This document shows, piece by piece, positions 8,092-16,705 of a stretch of 16,705 bases of DNA. The notes under the pieces were generated by a model. It was not told the origin of the DNA and did not search any database. It was given only the letters and a program-made list of their open reading frames with translations. Positions within the stretch are counted from its first letter, which is position 1. Each line of letters begins with the position of its first letter. The translations under genes were made by a program, and so were the position numbers. The DNA is from Pleurotus ostreatus/Saccharomyces cerevisiae fusant (Eukaryota > Opisthokonta): contig JAMQCK010000745.1 in assembly GCA_024196135.1 (NCBI GenBank), positions 1 to 16,705 on the forward strand, in the 5' to 3' direction.

Positions 8092-9215
8092 TTAATTCCA
8101 AATCTGGTTGGTGTTGCCGTCGGTGCAAGTCCAGGTCTGCACCTGGTTGCCGTTGTTGAGCCTGCCGCCGGTAAGGTCGAGGCACTGGCCCTTGTTCTCG
8201 ACAGCAATGCGGTTGTCGTCGGTGTAGTACCAGGTCTGCTGGGCAAGCCCGTCATAGCACTGCCAGATCTTCATGCCGACGCCGTTGCCAACTGCAAAAG
8301 AGTCAGTGTGGCGCACAAGCGGACGCAGGGGACAGAAACTCACTGTTGGTACCAGCGTCGAGGCAGTAGTTGGTGCCAGCCAGACGGACGGAAGTGTGGC
8401 CGCGAGACAAGACCCACTTCTGTGCGCCGGTGCCGTTGCAGTCGTAGCTGAAGACGACATCAGCGTCGTAAGAGGAGGGAAAGATAGAGCACATACATCT
8501 CAACAGGGGTGCCGTTCGCCTGAACATTGCCCTGGACGTCGAGGCACTTGCCCGTGTTACCGTTCGGGTGAAGCACCTGTCCGTCGCCGGACGGCGGGGG
8601 CGGGGTGGTTCCGCCGCCGTTGCCGCTGCCGGTCGCGGACGTCGTCCACTTCTGGTTCGTGTTGTACGAGATGCACGACCAGGTCTGCGTGCCCGCGCCG
8701 TTGGTGAAGGCTCCGTTGGTCAAATCGAGGCACTCGGCGCCTGGAGACGACGTCAGCGAAAGGCGAAAAGGGGCAAAGGAGAGAAAACGTACCTGGGCCG
8801 ACAGAGAAGTGCTGGTCGCCAGTGTTGTACGTCCACTGCTGCTGAGGGAGGTTGTCGTAGCACTGCCAGACCTTGAGGGGGACGCCGTCGCCGACTAGAC
8901 AAAGGTCAGGAGGTGGGGAGGAGATAGAATGATGAGCAACTTACTGTTCGTGCCAGCGTCAAGGCACATCTGGGTGCCGTTCAGCTGGAACAACTTCTTG
9001 TCGTTGTCGAGCACCCAAGATGGGGTGCTGGCCGACTTCGTCGTGCAGTCGACGATGGTCGTGGCGGCGCCATTGGCGTCACCAGTCGCACCGAGACAGA
9101 AGTTGGTGTTGCCCGTGGGGTGAACATAGACGGGGGCGGGGGTCGTAGCCGCCTGCCGGGCGATGGGGGTGGCAAGGACGGCCGGGATGATGGTGAGGAA
9201 GTAGAGCGAGAACAT
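8092..9215 (-). CDS. Secreted lectin with two ricin-B-type beta-trefoils (copy 2, five exons)
   Basis: Exons are 9215-8945, 8894-8793, 8740-8497, 8447-8344 and 8291-8092, 306 aa; introns are 49-52 bp and all junctions keep frame. It has a signal peptide MFSLYFLTIIPAVLA, trefoil 1, a Gly/Pro-rich linker (GNGGGTTPPPPSGDG), then trefoil 2 ending TDGNTNQIWN. QxW-type repeats are TPSW (degenerate first repeat), QQQW, NQKW, AQKW, QQTW and NQIW. It is a clear tandem paralog of copy 1; GKCLDVQGNVQANGTPV is identical in both. Intron 1 matches the single intron of copy 1 in site and phase; the other three are absent from copy 1. Role: extracellular glycan binding, for example defence or substrate adhesion; the precise ligand cannot be told from sequence. 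Confidence 0.92.
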
Positions 9216-9308
9216 CGCGAGCTAAAAGCTAAGAGGCGATGAAGTCAAGTGTGGGGTGGGGAAGAGCTTAATGAGCTGAGCTGGGGCAGCTCGACGAAAG
9301 GGGCGAGG

Positions 9309-9315
9309 TTTTATA
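9309..9315 (-). promoter_or_regulatory. TATA box of lectin copy 2
   Basis: TATAAAA on the minus strand, about 95 bp before the ATG, in the context GGTATAAAA as in copy 1. Confidence 0.7.
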
Positions 9316-9486
9316 CCCGTCTGGGGGGGATGACAATTTGGCGGGGGCGGCGTTCGTATGCCACAGGCGGCACTGGTGGCATGTCTCGCGGCCGAGCGAG
9401 GGTGGGCGAGGGTGACGCCGTATAGACCGGGGGTATGACGAGGCAGTGCGGGAGGGGATGTGGGTGCCTGCGCGGCATACTTGGAA

Positions 9487-9497
9487 GGTCTAAGACC
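9487..9497. promoter_or_regulatory. Palindromic element GGTCTAAGACC upstream of lectin copy 2
   Basis: Perfect 5-bp arms around a central A, 272-282 bp upstream of the ATG. It has the same GTCTAAGAC core as the copy 1 element, but the outer pair is G-C instead of A-T. It is directly preceded by CTTGGAAG, which is also present upstream of copy 1. Confidence 0.4.
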
Positions 9498-10991
9498 ATG
9501 CCAAAGTAACTGTAGGTGGATGTCAGGTGCAGGACGGGATATTAGCCGCGGCGGGGGATCTGCGCTTGGGATCGTCTGTCGTCAGGCGCAGAGAAGAGGT
9601 GAGGCTAGCGAGGGTACAGCCGACCGAGTAGGTTGACTTTCGGAGCTTCAGAGGGGGCGGCGCGGAACGAGTCTTCTCGAGGAGAAACCCCCGAGAAGGT
9701 CGTCGCCGACGACTTCGCCCCTCGAAAGCAGGTTCCAGAGACTCGCCAGCGGCCGGATCCAGGCTCAAAAGGGAGGGGATGCGGTAAGGGGTGGCCGCCT
9801 TTTTGGATAGAGTCGCGGTCGACGATGCAGGCCCGTCGTCCTTCCGAGACCGGAGGCGGACTATGGATGTCACCTGACCGAGTTCGGCACGGCATTGCCC
9901 AGAGCGGCACTGCGACACGAGGCTCTGGGTGGTATTCAGCGCCGCCAACAAAGACCCGCGGGGGACCTTTACGGTGGCAGGGGCGCCCGAGGACCGTCAG
10001 CTGACGGCGGTTGCATGCGGCTGGAGGTGATTCAGGACGACGTGCGGGTGAGACTGGACCTTAGTCGAGGAATATCCGGTTCTCGATTTTGTGCCGGCGG
10101 CGGGGACATCGTACAGTGCCTTCGCTGTTCGAATACCGGTCTGGAAGGCTTGCTCGGAATGGCGACGTAAGGGTGTTGACGGTGTTCGCGCGGGAGTTGT
10201 CCGATGCAGGAAGACAGGAACGCGATAGGAAAGTGGCATAGCGGGTAGGTCAACGATGGGCTTGCGGAGCGATTACAGCCTGCTGTCTGGCGATGGACAT
10301 TCCACATCGTCGTGCGGGCGGTACTTTTTGTACGTGGGACGTCTGCGCATCGGAGGAGGAAGTTCTTCGAGATGAACTGGAACGGAACCCCGATAGCAAA
10401 GTTGTGGAGATGGACGAACCCAATGACGATTGGGAGGACTGATACTGACCCTGCACAAGAGCGGCGATGGTCGAGGGTCGGAAAGTGACCGTAATCCAAC
10501 CGGTCGAGGTAGCGACTGTCTTTCAGAGAGTGTTCATAACCTTGTGAGTTATGCACCCAACGAATGCTTGCCCGTGAGTCACCAAGAGGGCTCCAAGAAG
10601 AACTCCACAATCAGAGTACGATTTGCGCGTCTTCACCGTCCTCGTGTAAATGTTGCCCATAAGCGCGGAGTTCCGAATTGAATGGCTACTTCCTATGAGG
10701 GAAAACGAGAAGCGTTGATGTGGAGAAGGGAAAGATCATAAGGCTGCAGATGATTGGAGGACGGATAGGCTGTGAGTTGCGCGTGGTGCTGAGGTGATGT
10801 CGTGTAGAGCACAGATTAAGAGCGAGCGAGCAGGAGATGGTGCGCCGTACTCTCAGAAACCCAGTGTAGAAGGAAAATTTGTGCTATTTTGCGGGAAGAC
10901 GCTGCGCAGAAGCTGCGGAACAAATAGAGAAATGACCAGAAAAGGCAAGCTTTATGAGGGAAAAGAACAATGACACACGGAGATCAAATGC
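9498..10991. other. Intergenic stretch with no supported gene
   Basis: Several open frames exist on both strands, but none shows a recognisable domain or a consistent splice model. Visible items are a cluster of short dyads (9673-9713), an acidic-ended open frame (10242-10442) that may be a gene remnant, and A/G-rich sequence leading into the FAB1 promoter (about 10680-10990). No terminal inverted repeats or target-site duplications were found by eye. Confidence 0.5.
10242..10442 (+). pseudogene. Possible decayed gene end with an acidic C-terminus
   Basis: The frame ends in EEEVLRDELERNPDSKVVEM followed by DEPNDDWED and a stop at 10440-10442, a strongly acidic, protein-like tail. The same frame is broken upstream by TAG at 10239-10241 and at 10062-10064. 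A splice from GTAAGG (10167) to an ATTACAG acceptor (10278) would connect it in phase to an upstream open segment (10052-10166), but the intron would be 112 bp, twice the local norm. There is no ATG with support and no family I recognise. The acidic DDW tail is loosely like those of some fungal hAT transposases, which is a guess only. Confidence 0.2.
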
Positions 10992-10999
10992 CCACGTGG
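10992..10999. promoter_or_regulatory. E-box palindrome CCACGTGG upstream of FAB1
   Basis: A perfect 8-bp palindrome with the bHLH core CACGTG, 63-70 bp before the chosen FAB1 start. In fungi such sites bind Pho4/Cbf1-type bHLH factors. Use here is inference; it would lie inside the coding region if the in-frame ATG at 10954 were used. Confidence 0.35.
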
Positions 11000-11061
11000 T
11001 CCTCGGCGCCAATTCGCTCGTGCTTCGTACAGCGGCGCGACGCTTGATCCTGTCCATCATC

Positions 11062-14000
11062 ATGGAGAATCCCCAGGTCTCCTCGCCAGTCCCGGGGCCG
11101 CTGGGGAGCCCCCAGCTCAGACCGAGGAGCAATACCAGGACGACGGACGTCATCAGCCTCACATCCTTCAATCCATTCTCCGAGGAGGACGAGAACGACC
11201 AGTCGTCCTATACCCTCGTCACTTCGATCCTCTCGCGCATGAAGAATACGCTGGCTGCGCCGCTATCCTCGACTACGAACACGACACCTCCACCCGCAAG
11301 CGCTGGCAGCAATAATGGGAATAACGCGCCGAACGTGAATGAGCAACGGCGTCCGTCAATGAACACACAATCCAGCAATTCCTCGAAGCAGTCCAACACG
11401 GAACGCCCAAATCTCTTGCTATCTACCAAATCATTCACTCCAGCCCCTCCTGCGGTGTCGCTCGGTGTCGCAGAGGTCCCCTTGTCCACGCTTGAGTACG
11501 AACGTTCACCATCGCGCGTCGGCAATTTCTACTCGACACCCTTTCACGAATCGCCCGAGAGCGGCATCTTTGGCACATCCATCCCAGGCTTTCCCATCCA
11601 GGACGATGCGCGTAGCATCAAGACGTCGAATAGCCTGCATCGCACGGGCTCTGTCTCCAAAGTCATCCGTCGAATACGCGGCGAAGGTGCGTCCTCAGTC
11701 AGATTGACAGTACGCATAACTCACGGCTCGCGCAGGTCTCTCGAAGGACTACTGGATGGATGACGAGAACTGCAAGGAGTGCTATGATTGCAAGAGCGTG
11801 TTCACCGCTTGGCGAAGGAAACATCACTGCAGGATATGTGGTGCGTGGCGCGCGCGATCTATACTTCCACTAGATCTGACAATATCCCAGGTCAGATTTT
11901 CTGCTCGAGATGCGCGTCAAACATCATCAAGGGCTCGCGTTTCGGCCATAACGGCATGGTGCGCGTATGCAACCTCTGCGTGGAGAAGCTGGCCAAAGTC
12001 GACGATGACGACGACGACGACCGGCGATCCGTGGTCTCCTCTATGGCCAACTTTCCCGCACACCAATTCGGCGACCCCAACCTGACGTTTAGTCAGCATC
12101 CTCAGTCCCCGTTCGCCGCTTCACAGCTCTTTGGACGCGACGAGCCCTTCAACCTATATTCCATCGCTGAAACTAGGCGACCCATATCCGGATCTGATGA
12201 CAGCGGCTTTAATTCACGACCATATACGCCGGAAGATATGCACGTGAACTTCACATGGGAACCTCTCCGCGATAGCAATCCAGCGCCCTTCAGACGCGAC
12301 GTGACTGACGAGGATAACGTCGAGATTGAGGTGGAGGAAGGGAGCGGGAGCGTCTCGCCTGCCGACGGCGCGGATAGGGAGAAGGTCGCCTTCCCGACAA
12401 CTGACGATGGCAAGCTGAGCTCTATCCAATTTCCCGTAGGCTCGCCGGACCGCCTCGATAGCCCTATGCCGAAAAGCAGGGTTCGTTCGCGAATGAACTC
12501 GGAGAATGACGTCGCGACGCCGTTTATACGAAGTAGGGTGCAGAGCCGGTTGGACAACCTCATCATGGCCGAGCCTGGATGGAGGACGCGGAGGGAGAGC
12601 ACGGCGTGAGTGCAACGGTTGTCTGTCTGCTTTGTCTCTCACTGACAGGCTCTAGATATGCTCATGAACTCAACCTCACTTCCATGATGCACCTGAAGGT
12701 CATGCTGCGCCAGATGTTGACCATCGAGCAGATACCCAACGTGCGCGAGTGGGAGGAGGTCCTGCTCAAGCTCGCTCTGCGCATTGCTCGCGAGCTCACA
12801 TTCACGACTCTGCCCCATCGACAGGGCGAGGACATGGACGTCCGGCGCTACGTCAAGATCAAGAAGATCCCCGGTGGTTTGCCCAAGGATTCAGAATACG
12901 TCGACGGCGCGGTCATCACGAAGAACGTCGCGCACAAGGCGATGTCGCGTTCGCAGCGGAACCCTCGCGTCATGCTCGTCACCTTCCCGCTCGAGTTCTC
13001 GCGCGTCGAGGGCCAGTACCTACACTTCGGCCAGATCGTGCGGCAGGAGAAGGAGTACCTGACCAACTTGGCAAGTCGCATCGCGGCTCTGCGCCCCCAC
13101 GTCGTCCTCGTCGAGAAGTCGGTGTCGCGGATCGCGCTGGACGCGCTGGCTGCGCACAATATCGCCGTCGCTCGCGCGGTGAAGCCCTCGGCGATACAGA
13201 TGGTCGCTCGCATGACCCAGGGAGACGTATTCTCGTCCATCGACAAGCTCGCTCTCGAGCCTCGCCTCGGGCATTGTGCGCGCTACCGCAGCCAGACGTT
13301 CGACCATCCCCTCATTCCTGGACGCCGGAAGACGTATATGCGCTTCGAGGGCTGCCACCGGGATATGGGCTGCACCCTCGTCTTGCGCGGCGCGGACAAT
13401 GATACGCTGTGCAGGGTGAAGAAGGTCACCCGCTTCCTGACGTTCATTGTGCGCAACCTCAAGCTCGAGACGCACCTGTGGAAGGACTCGGTCATCACGA
13501 TGCCGTCGCTCAATCCGGAGGCCGTGCCTACTGCGTATTCAAGGAGTCAGGCGCCGCCCAACATCGCCGCTATGCTGGCCACAGCGACCCATACGGGTAC
13601 TACACCCTCTCGGACAACCCCTCTGCACGAGTTACAGTCAGCATCGGTGACTTCGCCTGGCGGTTCGGGCGGGGATGAAGATCTCCCAGACGAGGACGCG
13701 GAGGAATTGAGGTTATCCCGCCGCATTGACCAGTCCTTGGAACCCTATCGCAAGACCTTCATCTCCGTCTCCGCCACGCTACGCTTCCCGCCGCCGTATC
13801 CCATCCGCAAGATGAAGGAGCTGAACACGAAGACGCTGGAGGCCAAGCGCGCATGGGAGGATGAAGTCATCCGGAGGGAGGAGATCGTGCAGTCAGCGCA
13901 TCAGCATGAGATCACCATTACCGCGGACACCGCGGAGCTCACTGCGAGCCCGCCGGCGATTCAGGAGGTGCATGAGCACGATGCGAGCGACCTCAATGCG

Positions 14001-16705
14001 CAGATTGAGGCGCTGCCTTCGCCTAACCTAGCGCATACGCCGCGTCCGGATGATACGCCGTATTCGCCGCCACATAGCGCGGATAGTGGAGGGTACTTTG
14101 GACCCGGACCTAATAGTGCCTCCACCTCGACTCTGTCGACGTCGACGAACAACAGGTCGACCATCACGGGTGGTATCATCGCAGAGCCGATGGAGCCCAT
14201 GAAGACTGAGGCGGATATCGCGCCCGAGAGCAGGTACAGCTACTTGAAGTGGCAGCACGAGGAAGCCCGGCGCGTCTGGGAGTGGTACTTGCGTAAGAAC
14301 GCGGACGACTTCGTCGTCGAGAAGTACCAGTGCATCAGCATGCTGGAGTACACGGTGCCGATGGCCGACGTGAACGACCGGCCGTGCACGACGCCGCAGT
14401 TTAAGTACATCACATTCTACGGCGAGAACGATTGCACGCTCGGGCAGTTCATCGACAAAGAGGTCCAAGAGACGGTGGTGAAGTTTCTTGACCCAAAGGC
14501 CGTCTGCGCGGGCAAGGGCTGCGACCAGCCGCTCGCTCGGCATTGCAAAGTCTTCCTGCATAACGAGACACGCCTCGCCGTCGCGGTCGAGCAATGGGAC
14601 GGCCAGATCATCGGCCACAACAACTTCTTCGCGATCCCCGACCTCGTCACCACCTGGAGCGCGTGCAAGGTCTGCGGGTCCGCGACGCCGTTCATCCCGG
14701 TCTCAGAGGAGATGCTGCGGTACTCGTTCGCGAAGTTCCTCGAGCTGCACTTCTATCCTGCGGACGTGCAGCTCGTGCAAGGCGCTGGGTGTCAGCACAA
14801 TATTTACCAGCATCACATTCGCTATTTTGCGCTTCACGGGATGACCGTCAGGTTTCAGACCGATCCCATCACCCTCTACGAGGTCAACTTTCCTCCCTTC
14901 CGCATTCGAGTTCGGCCGGAGACGCAGCTCGAGCTCAAGAACAAGGACTTCGAGAAGCTGCACCATCGCAACATGCTTTGGTACTCTGCCCTCATCGACG
15001 ACCTGCAGCTCATCAGCATGGATGCTGCTACTGGAGACGAGGAGAACGACGCGATTCTGCTCGCCCAGGTCAACGGCTTCATCTCGCGCGCAGAGGAAGA
15101 GCGCGAGGATATTAGCCGGCTGATCAACCGCATCTACCGGGACTCGGCCCCGACCGACACGCTCGCGCTCAACCAAGTACACTCGTACCGGCAGGACAAG
15201 ATCGTCGCGTGGCAGGCGGAGTTCGACAGGCTTCCCAAGCCGCGGACACCTAATGTACCCGGAGATCGTAACAGCAAGCGTGGGTCGACGTTTGGCACAG
15301 TACGCGCGATGTGGCCTCGCAAGTACGGTGATTGGGGCGAGCATGTGCATCTACCGTCGACTAGCGTCTCAGAAGCTGAGGAGGGACCATCGAAGACGCG
15401 AAGGGATACAGAGGACTCGTACACGTCTTCTGCATCGGAGGCCTCCGATAGCGAGTCTCAGGCGGAGCCACACTATCCTCATCCTCCTTCGCTCCTCAGG
15501 CTTGAGCACGAGCCGAGTATCACGCCAATCACCGAGTCTCCCACTGTTGACAATACGTCGAGGCCCTCGCCCGAGGAGACGCCCGGCGCGGACGCCGAGT
15601 CATCTCAAGCTGCCAACGCCGTTGAGAATCAGGGAGTAGTTGTAGAGGACGCAAAGTCGGACGTTGACGTGGAGAGCGATTCCACCATTGGGGCTGAGGA
15701 GTTGACGACCACGAAGCCTGGTAGCTCACAGGTACCAGCCCAGTCTGAGGTATTGTGTCTTCCTGCAACGTATCGAGCGCAGTGGTCTGACATCGCTGTC
15801 CAGGACAAGCCCATGCCCGAGCTGCAGCCTGGGCGCACCTCGCGACTACCCCGAAGGGCCGCTAAGCAGCCGACGGTCGCAGAGCTGGTGAAGAAGTACT
15901 CTTATGCGCTACCAGTGGAAGGTATAGAGGATTTAGCGGAGACAGCGCTGGCTCCCCCACCCCCTCCGCCTCCTCCCAGGGTCATTGCTGCGTCCGAGAG
16001 CGAACAAGAGTACTTCTCACCGCGTGCCCCACGACATAGGCACCGAAGCAAGAGTCGTCCAAGGCAGAAGACGTTGTCCAAGAAGTCCTCTGTTTCCGAC
16101 TTCGAGCACGGCTACGCCGCCAATGTTGCTCGAGGACATATGTCCCATCGCAAGCCTATCGGTCAGAAGTCTCGCTTCGCACAGCCTCTTGCTTCTTCTG
16201 CTTTCCAATCCAGGGATTCCTCTCGACGTACATCGCCGGAGAAGGGCGCGCGCGGCAAGGACGAGACGCGCAACCAGGGCACTATATCGCCTCCCAACCG
16301 GAATTTGCAGCCGTCGTCTGCAGCCAAGGGCAGGACTCCAAAATCAGTCGGGGTTCGTCAGAAGGACAGAGTGCCCTCCGCGAAAGGCATGCAGGGCTTC
16401 CGCCGTCCCACCAGCAGCTCCGGGAACAAGGTGCATACGCTCACGCGGCAGTTCGAACGCATGAGCCGCCACTCGGACAAGCCTCAGTATAGGGTCATCC
16501 GCCAGGGCAAGCGTGCACGACCAGTCGCCTCGTCGACAGCGACGGTAGAGGTGCTCGAGAGTGTTCAGGACGTAGTGAAGGACGACGACGAAAGTGACGG
16601 GTTCAATTCATCCAGCGAGGCCGACGATGAAGGCGATGAGCAGGAGGACAACGAGCCTAGGAAGCAGCCTGTCGAGGCCGAAGGTGGAACAACTGAAGAC
16701 TCTAA
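11062..16705 (+). CDS. FAB1: 1-phosphatidylinositol-3-phosphate 5-kinase Fab1 (N-terminal 1831 residues, 3' partial)
   Basis: Exons are 11062-11686, 11736-11840, 11891-12605 and 12656 to the window end; all junctions keep frame. The FYVE zinc finger spans about residues 213-274, with the WMDD, RRKHHCR and VRVC signatures and four CxxC pairs (224/227, 240/243, 248/251, 270/273), for PI3P binding on endosomes and vacuole. A chaperonin-like CCT region lies at about 584-760 (RNPRVMLVTFP, PHVVLVEKSVSRIALDAL). The Fab1-specific Cys-rich CCR region lies at about 1010-1350 (YSYLKWQHEEARRVWEWYL, GCQHNIYQHHIRYFALHGM). A long disordered acidic/basic stretch with a Pro8 run follows. The lipid-kinase domain, which makes PI(3,5)P2, must lie to the right. 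I chose the start before SSYTLVTSILSRMKN; an in-frame ATG at 10954 could add 36 residues. Confidence 0.95.

Noticed and set aside
6145..9215. Lectins read as ricin-like toxins
   Set aside because: Only the carbohydrate-binding B-type trefoils are present. No N-glycosidase or pore-forming domain is encoded in or next to either gene.
10032..10610. 192-codon minus-strand ORF in the intergenic region
   Set aside because: It has no recognisable domain and Ser/Arg/His-rich mixed composition. It is more likely a chance frame; kept only as part of the region to search.
12749..13402. 217-codon plus-strand frame inside FAB1
   Set aside because: It is a shifted-frame shadow of the FAB1 CCT-coding exon; the true frame is open throughout and matches Fab1.

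Overview
The window is nuclear DNA of a filamentous basidiomycete, most likely an Agaricomycete. It is GC-rich and its genes are cut by many introns of about 47-60 bp that begin GTGCGT, GTAAGT or GTGAGT and end in AG. It carries a spliceable tRNA gene, and every recognisable protein is eukaryotic. There are no operons, CRISPR arrays or prokaryotic features.

Layout, left to right. (1) 1-2370, plus strand: the 3' part of a five-exon gene coding for a proline/alanine-rich, triple-bromodomain C-terminus, probably TFIID subunit TAF2; its N-terminus lies off the left edge. (2) 2538-2616, plus: a tRNA-Arg(ACG) with a 7-nt intron and a T5 Pol III terminator. (3) 2849-3412, plus: mitochondrial large-subunit ribosomal protein mL40 (MRPL28), with a probable 48-bp intron 2 nt after its stop codon. 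(4) 3519-5532, minus, convergent with mL40: a complete ten-exon COP9 signalosome subunit 2 (CSN2), 476 aa. (5) 6145-7111 and 8092-9215, both minus: tandem paralogous secreted lectins of 305 and 306 aa, each with a signal peptide and two ricin-B-type beta-trefoils. One has one intron and the other four. (6) 9216-11061: a 1.8-kb stretch with no gene I can support, holding the upstream lectin promoter, several dyads, an acidic ORF tail that may be a decayed gene, and the FAB1 upstream region. (7) 11062 to the right edge, plus: the 5' part of FAB1, the PI3P 5-kinase, with FYVE, chaperonin-like (CCT) and Cys-rich (CCR) regions; the lipid-kinase domain lies beyond the window.

Apart from the lectin pair the genes are unrelated housekeeping functions (transcription initiation, tRNA, mitochondrial translation, ubiquitin-ligase control, endosome/vacuole lipid signalling), as is usual in a fungal chromosome. 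The lectin pair is the only accessory-looking part and gives the most interesting signals: 3'-biased intron loss after duplication, an intron position shared by the two trefoils, and short sequence elements shared by the two promoters. I found no evidence of a novel multi-gene system. Exon structures were worked out by hand from reading frame, splice sites and family alignment from memory; no database search was run.
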